Shown here: piece after piece, positions 46,882-56,700 of the stretch
Layout of the letters: each line of letters starts with the position of its first letter
Position numbering within the stretch: position 1 is the first letter of the stretch
Assembly: GCF_018417635.1 (NCBI RefSeq)
Contig: NZ_CP071007.1
Span: 854,001-918,000, forward strand
Reading direction: 5' to 3'
Source of the DNA: Pseudomonas sp. SORT22
Lineage (GTDB): Bacteria > Pseudomonadota > Gammaproteobacteria > Pseudomonadales > Pseudomonadaceae
DNA: 64,000 bases
The notes under the pieces: model-generated
Seen by the model: the letters and a program-made list of their open reading frames with translations, nothing else
Databases searched by the model: none
Told to the model about the DNA's origin: nothing
Made by a program: the position numbers and the translations under genes

Positions 46882-47471
46882 GCCTGCAGCAGATTCGCCA
46901 CTGGGTGTTCGACATGGACGGCACCCTGACCGTTGCCGTGCATGATTTTGCCGCGATCAAGGTGGCGCTGGAAATTCCCCAGACCCACGACATCCTCACC
47001 CACCTGGCGGCCCTGCCGGCCGATGAAGCCGCAGCCAAGCACGCCTGGTTGCTGGAGCATGAACGTGAGCTGGCGATTGGTTCACGCCCGGCTACCGGTG
47101 CCGTGGAGCTGGTCCGCGAGCTGGCGGCGCGCGGTTGCCAGCTGGGTATCCTTACCCGCAATGCCCGGGAGCTTGCGCATATCACCCTTGAGGCAATCGG
47201 CCTGGCCGACTGCTTTGCCGTCGAGCACGTGGTCGGGCGTGATGAAGCACCGCCCAAGCCACACCCTGGCGGCTTGCTGAAGCTGGCCGACGCCTGGGCG
47301 GTGACGCCGAGCGAGATGGTCATGGTCGGCGACTACCGCTTTGACCTGGACTGCGGCCGGGCGGCGGGGGCGCGGACGATTCTGGTGAACCTGCCGGATA
47401 ACCCCTGGCCAGAGCTGGCCGACTGGCATGCAGCGGATTGCCGGGCGTTGCAGGTGATGCTCGACAATTGA
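46878..47471 (+). CDS. HAD family hydrolase (phosphoglycolate phosphatase-like)
   Basis: A 197-residue haloacid-dehalogenase-superfamily phosphatase, subfamily I. Motif I is FDMDGTLT (11-18, catalytic Asp pair), motif II is LTRN near 94, motif III lysine in KPHPGGLL near 130, and motif IV is MVGDYRFDLDCG near 152. The helical cap lies between about 22 and 75. Substrate is uncertain; similar genes are annotated Gph-like. It overlaps tesB by 4 bp and ends 8 bases before an inverted-repeat pair. Confidence 0.9.
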   Translation: MSLQQIRHWVFDMDGTLTVAVHDFAAIKVALEIPQTHDILTHLAALPADEAAAKHAWLLEHERELAIGSRPATGAVELVRELAARGCQLGILTRNARELAHITLEAIGLADCFAVEHVVGRDEAPPKPHPGGLLKLADAWAVTPSEMVMVGDYRFDLDCGRAAGARTILVNLPDNPWPELADWHAADCRALQVMLDN

Positions 47472-47479
47472 GTTGAATT

Positions 47480-47538
47480 CATCGCGGGGCAAGCCCGCTC
47501 CTGCATTCGGTGCGCAGGAGCGGGCTTGCCCCGCGATG
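47480..47538. repeat. REP-like inverted pair between HAD and receptor genes
   Basis: Two perfectly complementary 25-base arms (47480-47504 and 47514-47538) with a 9-base spacer, in the gap between convergent genes. The arm shares the run ATCGCGGGGCAAGCCCGCTC with the pair at 5973-6030. It probably serves as a bidirectional terminator hairpin. Confidence 0.92.
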
Positions 47539-47543
47539 GGGCC

Positions 47544-50015
47544 TCAGAACTCCCAGCGCGTCGTCAGCATCACATTGCGCGGATCACCGTAGTAGGTGGT
47601 GTCGAAGTTGCCCAGCCCGGTCAGGTAGCGCTTGTCGAAGACGTTGTTGGCATTGACCGTGAAGCTCAGCTGCTCGTTGTATTGATAACGGGTCATCAGA
47701 TCGACCAGGGTATAGCCGCCTTGCTTGATGAAGCTGTAATCCTCGATCGAGCGGTTGTAGATCTTGCCGTAAAACGCGCTCTGCCAGTTGATTCCACCCC
47801 CCACTGTCACCTTGTCCAGCACCCCCGGCAGGCGGTAGGTGGTGAACAGCCGCACCAGGTGTTCAGGTTTGCTGGTGCTCATCGGGAAGCCATAGATTCG
47901 CTGCTCGTCGGCATCGCGTGAACGCGCGTAGGTATAGCCGGCCGAGAGGTTCCAGCCTTCCTGCAGCTCACCAGCCACTTCCAGCTCGATGCCCTGTGTG
48001 GTGGCGCCACTGGTCGCCTTGTAGATGCCCTCATTGGTCGCAGGGTTGGTGCCGATCGACTCGGCGACGTTGTCCTGCTCGATGCGAAACAGCGCCAGGC
48101 TGGCGTTGAGCTTGCCGTCGAAGTAGGCCGCTTTCAGGCCGGTTTCGTAGCTGTCGCCTTCGACCGGGTCGAGGGTGGCACCGTTGCTGTCTTTGTTGCT
48201 CTGTGGCTGGTAGATCGAGGTGTAGCTGGCGTACACCGAGTAGGTGTCGTTCAGGTCATAGACCACTCCGGCGTAGGGCGTGACCACGCCGTGTTGCTTG
48301 TAGCTGGCCTGGCTGTCGGCAAAGTTCGGGTTCAGGCCGTCGTAGTCGTAATTGTCGCTGTACTTGAAGGTGCTGACCCGGGTGCCGAGGATGACTGAAA
48401 AGTCATCGGTCGGGTGCAGGCGGGTGGCGATGTAGGCGCCGTTCTGGCTTTTCTTCTGTTCGTACTTGCCGTTTTTCGGGAAGTCCGGCACGCCGATGTG
48501 ACCGTCCCAGTCAAAGATGCTGCCGGGCACCGTGCCAAATTCGCCGGTGTCCCAGGTGGCGCCGGTCTGGCGCGAATGGTTGGTGTCAAGGCCGACGACC
48601 AGGTCGTGCTGGCGGCCGAACAGGGTGAACGGGCCGGAGATATTCAGGTCGGCACTGTTCTGCACCCGGTGGCCTTCCCAGCGGCCCCAGAAAAAGTACA
48701 TGCCGTCACCATTGCGATCCGGCGCGCCACCGCTGGCCGAGGCCAGGCGGGTGTCGTGATCGCTCTGCAACTGGTTGACGCTGAGCTTGAGCGACCAGTC
48801 GTTGGCCAGCGCCTGTTCCAGCGAGGCGAAGTAGGTGCGGTTCTGGAAGTCGCGGCGGCTCCAGTCGGCGCCCGGGTTGAACGAGCGGGAGAAGTCAGTG
48901 CGACCGCCGTCGGTGTAGTACACCGGGTTGCCGGTCCAGGAGCTGCCGCGCGGGGTGGTGGTCTGCTGGTCGATACCGACGGTCAGCAGGGTATCCGGGG
49001 TGATGTCGGCCTCGAGGATGCCGTAGTACACCTCTTTGTTCTGCTGGTAATGGTCCTGGTAGCCCTTCTTGTCCTGCTGGGCGCTGACGAAACGCCCACG
49101 CACGCTACCGCTGCTGTTGATCGGACCGGAGACATCGACTTCACCGCGGTAGTTGTCCCAGCTGCCGGCACTGCCGGTGAGCGAGCCCTGGAACTGCGCG
49201 GTCGGTTTCTTGCGGATCAGGTTGACTGTGGCCGACGGGTCGCCGGAGCCGGTCATCAGGCCGGTGGCGCCCTTGAGCACCTCCACACGGTCATAGATCG
49301 ACATGTCGACATGCGCGGTACCTTCACCGTACACCCCGTCATACACGGTGTTGACGCCGTCGTACTGGTAGTTGGTGATCACCAGGCCGCGGCTGGTGAA
49401 CTCGGTGCGGTCGCTGTCATAGGTTTGCGCCGAGACGCCGGGGGTATTGCGCAGCACATCGGAAATACTCTGGGCGCCCTGATCGTCCATCTGCTGGCGG
49501 GTAACCACGGTGATGGTTTGTGGCGTCTCGCGGATCGACAACGGCAGCTTGGTCGCAGTACGGGTCGCTGCGGTAGTGTAGGAATGCGTACCCTCGGTGG
49601 TTTCACCCAGGCCTTGAGCATTGATGCTGGTGGCGCCCAGTTCCATCGCCGCGCCAGTATTGGCGGGCACCAGCACGTAGCCGCCGTTGGACTGACGCTG
49701 GGCCTGCAGGCCGGTGCCGCTGAGCAGGCGCGCCAGGCCTTCCTCGACCGAGTAGGTGCCGTGCAGGCCGGCCGACTGCTGGCCTTGAGTCTGGCGCGCA
49801 TCGAACGACAGGGTGATGTTGGCGCGGGTGGCGAACAGGCTCAGGGTAGTGCCCAGCGGGCCCGGGGCGATCTGGAACTGGGTGCTGGCGCTTTGCGCCA
49901 TGGCCTGGGCCGGCAGCAGCGCGAGCAGCGGCAACGGTGCCAGGGTCAGGCCGAACAGCGCCAGGTGGACAGCGCGAACCAGCGGGCGAGGGGCGCGCGG
50001 ACAAGTCGGGGTCAT
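47544..50015 (-). CDS. TonB-dependent siderophore receptor with STN signalling domain
   Basis: An 823-residue outer-membrane receptor for a ferric siderophore. Order: signal peptide (about 1-40), STN/secretin-TonB N-terminal signalling domain (about 45-120, FQIAPGPLGTTLSLFATRAN), plug (about 155-265, with TPQTITVVTRQQMDDQGAQS and YDRVEVLKGATGLMTGSGDP) and a 22-strand barrel ending in Phe (TTRWEF). The STN domain marks it as a transducer that signals to the FecR-type protein encoded just upstream when its ligand is bound. The ligand cannot be told; the plug resembles receptors for hydroxamate and pyoverdine-type siderophores. Confidence 0.93.
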   Translation of the reverse strand: MTPTCPRAPRPLVRAVHLALFGLTLAPLPLLALLPAQAMAQSASTQFQIAPGPLGTTLSLFATRANITLSFDARQTQGQQSAGLHGTYSVEEGLARLLSGTGLQAQRQSNGGYVLVPANTGAAMELGATSINAQGLGETTEGTHSYTTAATRTATKLPLSIRETPQTITVVTRQQMDDQGAQSISDVLRNTPGVSAQTYDSDRTEFTSRGLVITNYQYDGVNTVYDGVYGEGTAHVDMSIYDRVEVLKGATGLMTGSGDPSATVNLIRKKPTAQFQGSLTGSAGSWDNYRGEVDVSGPINSSGSVRGRFVSAQQDKKGYQDHYQQNKEVYYGILEADITPDTLLTVGIDQQTTTPRGSSWTGNPVYYTDGGRTDFSRSFNPGADWSRRDFQNRTYFASLEQALANDWSLKLSVNQLQSDHDTRLASASGGAPDRNGDGMYFFWGRWEGHRVQNSADLNISGPFTLFGRQHDLVVGLDTNHSRQTGATWDTGEFGTVPGSIFDWDGHIGVPDFPKNGKYEQKKSQNGAYIATRLHPTDDFSVILGTRVSTFKYSDNYDYDGLNPNFADSQASYKQHGVVTPYAGVVYDLNDTYSVYASYTSIYQPQSNKDSNGATLDPVEGDSYETGLKAAYFDGKLNASLALFRIEQDNVAESIGTNPATNEGIYKATSGATTQGIELEVAGELQEGWNLSAGYTYARSRDADEQRIYGFPMSTSKPEHLVRLFTTYRLPGVLDKVTVGGGINWQSAFYGKIYNRSIEDYSFIKQGGYTLVDLMTRYQYNEQLSFTVNANNVFDKRYLTGLGNFDTTYYGDPRNVMLTTRWEF

Positions 50016-50080
50016 GCAGGATTTCCTTCGATTGGCTGGGCAGAGGGGCGGTCGAAATTTGCCGCTTTAACTGCGTAGCC

Positions 50081-50097
50081 GAATGAGAATGAAAATC
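50081..50097. promoter_or_regulatory. Weak Fur-like or palindromic site before the receptor
   Basis: GAATGAGAATGAAAATC resembles tandem degenerate Fur hexamers (ATTTTC ATTCTC on the minus strand) and is bracketed by GCCGA/TCGGC. It lies about 65 bases before the receptor start. It could instead be part of the ECF-dependent promoter. Confidence 0.35.
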
Positions 50098-50121
50098 GGC
50101 AACCCTTTGTACGAAATTTCT

Positions 50122-51069
50122 TCAGACAGCTTCAATGCTGACCCAGTAGCGAGTCATGTAACGCACCCTGACCGGCAACGACACGCCGAGGTTTTCCAGA
50201 ATCGTGTCGGTGTCGTCGATGCGAAACGCACCTGACAGGCGCAGGTCAGCGATGCCCTCGGCGCAGCGCAGCACGCCGGGGCGGTAGCGGCGCAGTTCGC
50301 TGATGAAATCGGCCAGGCGCCATTCGATCACGGTCAGCATGCCCTGGGTCCAGGCGCCGGTGCCGGGCAGGGCGGTGCTGGCGGCAGCAATCTGCGTGCG
50401 GTTGAAGCTGACGCTTTGCCCGGCCTCCAGGCGCAGCATCAGCAGCGGCTGGTCGAGCGGGCGCACCTGTACCGCATGTTCGAGCACGCTGACCCGGCTC
50501 AGGCCATTGTCGCTACGCACGTTGAAGCGCGTGCCGAGGGCGCGCACCCGGCCTTCGGCGGTTTCGACCATGAACGGGCGCGCCGCGCTGTCAGGGGCGG
50601 TTTGCACCATGATCTCACCACTGTACAGGCGCAGCAGGCGTTGCTGGCTGTCGTAGCGGATATCCACGGCACTGTCGGTGTTCAGTTCAAGCTGGCTGCC
50701 ATCGTCCAGGCGCACCTGGCGGCGCTGGCCCTTGCCGGTGCGCAGCTCGGCCATCCACGCCTGGCCCGGGGTACTTTGTTGTACCGCCCAGCCGGTTGCG
50801 CCAACGGCCACGAGCAGCGCCAGGGTCTTGAGCACGGCGCGGCGCCGGGCGCGCACGCCGGCAAGCGTCGGCAGGGCGACATCAGCGGGCAGCCGGCCCA
50901 GTTGGCGCTGCAGCTTTTCGACCCGCGCCCAGGCCTGGGCATGGGCCTGGTTCTTGCCCAACCAGTCTTGCCAGGCCTGCAACTGCGCAGCGCTGGGCGG
51001 CGCGGCGTTGAGCTGCACGTACCAGGTGGCGGCAGCTTCGAGGGTGCGATAGTCCAGCGGCTGGGCCAT
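50122..51069 (-). CDS. fecR: FecR-family anti-sigma/sigma regulator
   Basis: A 315-residue inner-membrane regulator. The N-terminal cytosolic part (about 1-85) has the DUF4880 motif ATWYVQLNAAPPSAAQLQAW and contacts the sigma factor. A membrane helix (about 90-108, LKTLALLVAVGATGWAV) and the periplasmic FecR domain (about 120-215, with DGSQLELNTDSAVDIRYD) follow, then the C-terminal STN-interacting region. It relays siderophore binding from the TonB receptor to the ECF sigma factor. Only one base separates it from the sigma-factor gene. The symbol reflects family, not citrate specificity. Confidence 0.92.
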   Translation of the reverse strand: MAQPLDYRTLEAAATWYVQLNAAPPSAAQLQAWQDWLGKNQAHAQAWARVEKLQRQLGRLPADVALPTLAGVRARRRAVLKTLALLVAVGATGWAVQQSTPGQAWMAELRTGKGQRRQVRLDDGSQLELNTDSAVDIRYDSQQRLLRLYSGEIMVQTAPDSAARPFMVETAEGRVRALGTRFNVRSDNGLSRVSVLEHAVQVRPLDQPLLMLRLEAGQSVSFNRTQIAAASTALPGTGAWTQGMLTVIEWRLADFISELRRYRPGVLRCAEGIADLRLSGAFRIDDTDTILENLGVSLPVRVRYMTRYWVSIEAV

Positions 51070-51070
51070 G

Positions 51071-51571
51071 TCAGTCGTCCGTGAGCAGCAGGCAGTGGGT
51101 CATGGCGCGGATCAGGTGTTTTTTCACCGTGGTCACCGATATCCCCAGGCGTTCGGCGGTAGCCACATAGCTCAGGCCTTCGAGTTGCACGGCCAGGAAG
51201 ATAGAGCGCGTGCGCTCGCCCAGGCCATCGAGCATCTGGTCCACCGCCAGCAGGGTTTCGAGGATCAGCAAGCGGCTTTCCGGTGATTCGGCGACCCGCT
51301 CCGGGCGCAGCGCCAGTTCGTCCAGATAGGCCTGTTCAAGCGCCTTGCGGCGAAACTTGTCGATCATCAGCGCATGGGCGATGGCGCCCAGGTAGCTGCG
51401 CGGCTCGCGAATGGTGTCTGCATTGCGTGCATTCAATACCCGGATAAAGGTGTCCTGGGCAAGGTCGGCGGCATCGGCGGCATTGCCCAGGCGGGTACGC
51501 AGCCAGTTTTTCAACCAACCGTTATGTTCGCTGTAGAGCGCGTGCAGGGCAGCATGATCGGGAGCGGGCAT
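51071..51571 (-). CDS. fecI: FecI-type ECF sigma factor
   Basis: A 166-residue iron-starvation sigma factor. Region 2 spans about 12-78 (NAADAADLAQDTFIRVLNAR near 31-50; PRSYLGAIAHALMIDKFRRK near 57-76). Region 4 (about 105-160) holds the helix-turn-helix LSYVATAERLGISVTTVKKH. It would direct RNA polymerase to the promoter of the TonB receptor gene two genes downstream. A Fur-like box covers 51594-51612 just before its start, so iron limitation should raise its expression. Confidence 0.93.
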   Translation of the reverse strand: MPAPDHAALHALYSEHNGWLKNWLRTRLGNAADAADLAQDTFIRVLNARNADTIREPRSYLGAIAHALMIDKFRRKALEQAYLDELALRPERVAESPESRLLILETLLAVDQMLDGLGERTRSIFLAVQLEGLSYVATAERLGISVTTVKKHLIRAMTHCLLLTDD

Positions 51572-51593
51572 GGCGGGGCAATATCGAGTAATT

Positions 51594-51612
51594 GATAATT
51601 AGTCGCATTATT
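51594..51612. promoter_or_regulatory. Fur-box candidate upstream of the FecI-type gene
   Basis: GATAATTAGTCGCATTATT matches the outer hexamers of the 19-bp Fur consensus (GATAATGATAATCATTATC) at 12 of 13 positions; the centre diverges. It begins 22 bases upstream of the sigma-factor start, where a repressor would block transcription. Confidence 0.6.
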
Positions 51613-51711
51613 GTGGTTTGCTGGCGCACTATGCAAGCGCTCGTGCTTGACCTGGGGCAGGGTCGGGCGAAGACTGGTCAGCTATTTGCCGAATCGACTC
51701 AGGAGGTTTCC

Positions 51712-52722
51712 ATGACCAGCAGGGCCATTATCGTCCAGACCGGCGGTGGTTACGACAAGGTGCAGGTAGGCACCCGCGAGGCAGCCGCCCCGCAAGCCGG
51801 CGAAATCAGCGTGCGCCTGCATGCCAACTCGCTCAACTATCACGACTTCGCCGTGGTCAGCGGCATGTGGGGGCCGACTGCGCCGCGTATTCCCATGGCC
51901 GATGGCGCTGGCGTGGTGACCGCAGTGGGCACTGGCGTCAACGAGTTCGCTGTCGGTGATTCGGTGGTCAGTACGTTCTTCCCGGACTGGCTGGACGGCC
52001 AACCGTTGGTCGAAGGTTTCGCCAGCGTTCCGGGCGACGGCATCGATGGTTACGCCCGCGAACAGGTCACCGCTCGCGCGACGTCCTTTACTCATGCACC
52101 CAAGGGCTACAGCCACGCGCAAGCGGCGACCCTGACTACCGCCGGCCTGACTGCCTGGCGTGCGCTGATGGCCGACGACTCGCTCAAGCCGGGCGATACC
52201 GTGCTGGTGCAAGGCACCGGTGGCGTGTCGATTTTCGCCCTGCAGTTCGCCAAGCTGGCGGGGGCCACGGTGATCGCCACGTCCTCCAGCGACGACAAGC
52301 TCGAACGCCTCAAGGCCCTGGGCGCCGACCACCTGATCAACTACCGCAAAACCCCGGCCTGGGGCGAGAAAGTACGCCAGCTCACCGCCAACCGCGGTGT
52401 CGATCACGTGATCGAGGTCGGTGGTCCGGCGACCCTGGAGCAGTCGATGATCGCCGCGCGTATCGGCGGGCATGTGTCGCTGATCGGCATTCTTACCGGC
52501 GTGGCGGGCAACCTGCCGCTGGTCCAGGCGCTGGTGCGGCAGATCCGCCTGCAGGGTGTGCTGGTTGGCAGCCGCGCCCAGCAGCAGGCGATGGTCCGCG
52601 CCATCGATGCCAATGGCCTGCGCCCGGTGATCGACAAGACCTTCGAGCTGGAACAGATCGTCGAGGCCTTCCGTTACCAGGAAAGCAACCAGCACTTCGG
52701 CAAGATCTGCCTGAGCATCTGA
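51712..52722 (+). CDS. MDR-type NAD(P)-dependent alcohol dehydrogenase / quinone oxidoreductase
   Basis: A 336-residue medium-chain reductase. ATG 51712 with AGGAGG 6 bases upstream is the start. The catalytic GroES-like domain (about 25-130) has MADGAGVVTAVGTGV but lacks the zinc-ligand GHE of classical ADHs, suggesting a zinc-free quinone/enone reductase. The cofactor fold starts at VLVQGTGGVSIFALQFAKLA (about 164-183), with NADPH-type TSSSDDKLERLKALGADHLI after it. The stop is 9 bases from the stop of the convergent LysR gene. Confidence 0.9.
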   Translation: MTSRAIIVQTGGGYDKVQVGTREAAAPQAGEISVRLHANSLNYHDFAVVSGMWGPTAPRIPMADGAGVVTAVGTGVNEFAVGDSVVSTFFPDWLDGQPLVEGFASVPGDGIDGYAREQVTARATSFTHAPKGYSHAQAATLTTAGLTAWRALMADDSLKPGDTVLVQGTGGVSIFALQFAKLAGATVIATSSSDDKLERLKALGADHLINYRKTPAWGEKVRQLTANRGVDHVIEVGGPATLEQSMIAARIGGHVSLIGILTGVAGNLPLVQALVRQIRLQGVLVGSRAQQQAMVRAIDANGLRPVIDKTFELEQIVEAFRYQESNQHFGKICLSI

Positions 52723-52731
52723 GCCAGCGCC

Positions 52732-53616
52732 TCAGATCTGCCCCAGCAACCAGCCGCGAAATGCCGCCAATGACGGCAGCGACTGGTTGCGCGGCGGGTA
52801 GATCAGGTAATAGCTGCGCTGGCTGGCAAACGGCGCGCCGACGCTGACCAGCTCCCCGCTGGCCAGCTCGTCGGCCACCAGGATGCGCGGCACCAGGCCG
52901 ATACCGATGCCGGCGCGCACCGCCTGGATCAGGTGCGAGGTCAGCTCGAAGCTTGGCCCCAGGCGCATGCTGCGGTGCGCCAGGCCATGATGGGAAAACC
53001 ACTCGCCCCAGGCGTTGGGGTTGTTGGCCACGTTGAGCAGTAATTGCTCAGGCAGGCGCGGCGGCGACCAGTCGGCCTGGCTGGCGGCAGTCTCCGGCGA
53101 CAGAATCACCAGCAACTCTTCGGCATGCAGGCGATGACCGACCAGCCCGGGCACATCGGCATTGCCGACGACAATGGCGGCGTCGATGCCGCTGGTTTCG
53201 AAATCGATGGCTTCGATGCGCGAATTGATGTGCACCAGCATGCCCGGGTGCAATTTGTAGAATTCATGCAGGCGCGGCAGTAGCCACTTGGAACCGAAGG
53301 TCGGCAGGGTGGCCAGGCGCAGGCTGCCTTCGCCGGACTGATAGGCCATGGCCTGCAAGGTGGCGCTGCGAATGCGCCCAAGGGCTTCGCTCATCTCCCG
53401 TTGATACAGCCGGCCGACATCGGTCAGGCGCACCTGGCGGCCTTCGCGGCGGAACAGGGTCAGGCCCAGTTGCTGCTCCAGCGCCTGCACCTGGCGGCTC
53501 ACCGCGCTTTGGGTCAGCGACAGCTCGGTGGCGGCGCGGGTATAGCTTTCATGCCGGGCGGCGGCTTCGAACGCCAGCAGCAATGACATGGACGGTGTGA
53601 GATGGCGGTAATTCAT
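52732..53616 (-). CDS. LysR-family regulator (GcvA-like)
   Basis: A 294-residue regulator: N-terminal helix-turn-helix (SYTRAATELSLTQSAVSRQV, about 24-43) and a periplasmic-binding-like co-inducer domain (about 93-290). The C-terminal part has ESLVG-type surface and RSYYLIYPPRNQ near 267, typical of GcvA-like members. It is divergent from the YdiJ-type dehydrogenase gene (159-base gap), so it probably regulates that gene; the alternative target is the convergent oxidoreductase. Confidence 0.9.
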   Translation of the reverse strand: MNYRHLTPSMSLLLAFEAAARHESYTRAATELSLTQSAVSRQVQALEQQLGLTLFRREGRQVRLTDVGRLYQREMSEALGRIRSATLQAMAYQSGEGSLRLATLPTFGSKWLLPRLHEFYKLHPGMLVHINSRIEAIDFETSGIDAAIVVGNADVPGLVGHRLHAEELLVILSPETAASQADWSPPRLPEQLLLNVANNPNAWGEWFSHHGLAHRSMRLGPSFELTSHLIQAVRAGIGIGLVPRILVADELASGELVSVGAPFASQRSYYLIYPPRNQSLPSLAAFRGWLLGQI

Positions 53617-53775
53617 TCGTAAAAGTCATCGATAGCGGCAGAAATATCCAGTTGTCCGCAGCGTCGCGCTCCGGGATCATTGGCATATCAGTGTCTTGAG
53701 GCTGACCTAATTATGCTCAGCCAGCAAGTGTTCCGATATTCCCGTGATTAGCCAAATTAAAGAGGCCATCCTTTG

Positions 53776-56700
53776 ATGATCGCCCAGTTGCCGACCAGCG
53801 CCCCCGCTGGCGACTATGCCGATTTTCTCGCCGCCCTGCGCGCCAGCGGTTTCCGTGGCCAGTTCAGCGCCGACTATGCCACCCGCACGGTGCTCGCCAC
53901 CGACAACTCGATCTACCAGCGCCTGCCGCAAGCGGCGGTGTTTCCGCTGGATGCCGAGGATGTTGCCCGCGTCGCTACGCTGATGGCCGAACCGCGCTTT
54001 CGCCAGATCAAGCTCACCCCGCGCGGCGGTGGCACCGGCACCAACGGCCAGTCGCTGACCGACGGCATCGTCGTCGACCTGTCGCGGCACATGAACAACA
54101 TTCTCGAGATCAACGTCGAGGAGCGTTGGGTGCGGGTACAGGCCGGGGTGGTCAAGGACCAGCTCAACGCAGCGCTCAAGCCCCACGGGCTGTTCTTCGC
54201 CCCGGAGCTGTCGACCTCCAACCGCGCCACCGTCGGCGGCATGATCAACACCGATGCCAGCGGCCAGGGCAGTTGCACCTACGGCAAGACCCGCGACCAC
54301 GTGCTCGAACTGCACAGTGTGCTGCTCGGCGGCGAGCGCCTGCACAGCCTGCCGATTGATGACCAGGCGCTGGAGCAGGCTTGTGCACAAGAAGGCCGCA
54401 GCGGTGAGGTGTACCGCATGGCCCGGCAGATTCAGGAAACCCAGGCCGAACTGATCGAGACCATCTTCCCCAAGCTCAACCGCTGCCTGACCGGCTACGA
54501 CCTCGCGCACCTGCGCGACGAGCAGGGCCGCTTCAACCTCAACAGCGTGCTGTGCGGTGCCGAAGGCTCGCTGGGTTACCTGGTCGAGGCCAAGCTCAAT
54601 GTGCTGCCGATTCCCAAGTACGCCGTGCTGGTCAACGTACGCTACAGCAGCTTCATGGATGCCCTGCGCGATGCCAATGCGCTGATGGCGCACAAGCCAC
54701 TGTCGATCGAGACGGTGGACTCCAAGGTGCTGATGCTGGCGATGAAGGACATCGTCTGGCACAGCGTCGCCGAGTACTTCCCCGCCGAAGCCGAGCGCCC
54801 GACCCTGGGTATCAACCTGGTGGAGTTCTGTGGTGATGATCCGGCCGAAGTGAACGCGCGGGTGCAAGCCTTCGTCGCCCACCTGCAGGCCGATACCGGC
54901 GTCGAGCGCCTGGGCCACACCCTGGCTGAAGGCGCCGAAGCGGTGACCCGCGTCTACACCATGCGCAAGCGCTCGGTGGGCCTGCTTGGCAACGTTGAAG
55001 GCGAAGTGCGCCCGCAGCCGTTCGTGGAAGACACCGCCGTACCGCCCGAGCAACTGGCCGACTACATTGCCGATTTCCGTGCCTTGCTCGACAGCTACGG
55101 CCTGGCCTACGGCATGTTCGGCCACGTCGATGCCGGCGTGCTCCACGTGCGCCCGGCGCTGGACATGAAAGATCCGGCCCAGGCGGCGCTGGTCAAGCCG
55201 ATTTCCGATGCCGTGGCGGCGCTGACCCATCGCTACGGCGGCCTGCTCTGGGGCGAACACGGCAAGGGCCTGCGTTCGGAATACGTGCCGGATTTCTTCG
55301 GCGCCCTGTACCCGGCGCTGCAATCGCTCAAGGGCGCCTTCGACCCCTACAATCAGCTCAACCCCGGCAAGATCTGCACCCCGCCGGACAGCGAACAGGG
55401 TCTGATAAAGGTCAACGAAGCACCGATGCGCGGCGACTTTGACCGGCAGATTGATGAGCGGGTGTGGCAGAGCTTTGGCAGCGCCGTGCACTGCAACGGC
55501 AACGGCGCCTGCTACAACTTCGACCCCAACGACGCCATGTGCCCATCGTGGAAAGCCACCCGCGAACGCCAGCATTCGCCCAAGGGCCGTGCCTCGCTGA
55601 TCCGCGAATGGTTGCGCCTGCAGGGTGCGGCCAGTATCGATGTGCTGGCGGCGGCAAAGAACAAGACCTCCTGGCTCAAGGAGCTGCCCAAGCGCCTGCG
55701 CAACAACCAGGCCCGCTCCCGTGGCGAGGCTGACTTTTCCCACGAAGTCTACGAAGCCATGGCCGGCTGCCTGGCGTGCAAATCCTGCGCGGGGCAGTGT
55801 CCGATCAAGGTCAACGTGCCGGAGTTTCGTTCACGCTTTCTGGAGCTGTACCACGGCCGCTATCAGCGTCCGCTGCGTGACTACCTGATCGGTTCGCTGG
55901 AGTTCAGCATTCCTTACATGGCTTATGCGCCAGGCTTGTACAACGCGGTGATGGGTTCGAAGTGGGTCAGCCGCCTGCTTGAGCGCCATGTCGGCATGCT
56001 CGACAGCCCGCTGATCAGCCGCTACAACCTGCAGAACACCTTGACCCGCTGCAACGTGCGCGCGGCCAGCGTACCCGCGCTGCGCGAGCTGACCCCTGCC
56101 CAGCGCGAGCGCAGCATCGTTCTGGTTCAGGATGCCTTCACCCGCTACTTCGAAACACCGTTGCTGGCGTCGTTCATCGAACTGGCCCATCGGCTGGGTC
56201 ACAAGGTGTTCCTCGCGCCCTACAGCGCCAACGGCAAACCCTTGCATGTCCAGGGCTTCCTCGCAGCCTTTGGCAAAGCGGCGATTCGCAACGCCACCCA
56301 GCTCAAGGCCCTGGCCGATTGCGGCGTGCCGCTGGTCGGCCTCGATCCGGCCATGACCCTGGTGTATCGCCAGGAATACCAGAAGGTCGAAGGCCTGAGC
56401 GATTGCCCGAAGGTGCTGCTGCCGCAGGAATGGTTGATCGACGTGCTGCCTGAACAGGCTGCGGGCGCCAGCGAAACCTTCCGCCTGCTGGCCCACTGCA
56501 CCGAAAAAACCAACGTGCCGGCCAGCACCCGTCAGTGGGAACAGGTATTCGCCCGCCTGGGGCTGAAGCTCGTTACTGAGGCTACCGGCTGCTGCGGCAT
56601 GTCGGGTACCTATGGCCACGAAGCGCGCAACCAGGACACCTCGCGGACCATCTTCGAGCAATCCTGGGCCGGCAAGCTGGATAAACCGGGGGAAGCATTG

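Noticed and set aside
53707..55743. 678-codon - strand frame antisense to ydiJ
   Set aside because: Shadow frame; the plus-strand protein has clear FAD and Fe-S motifs.
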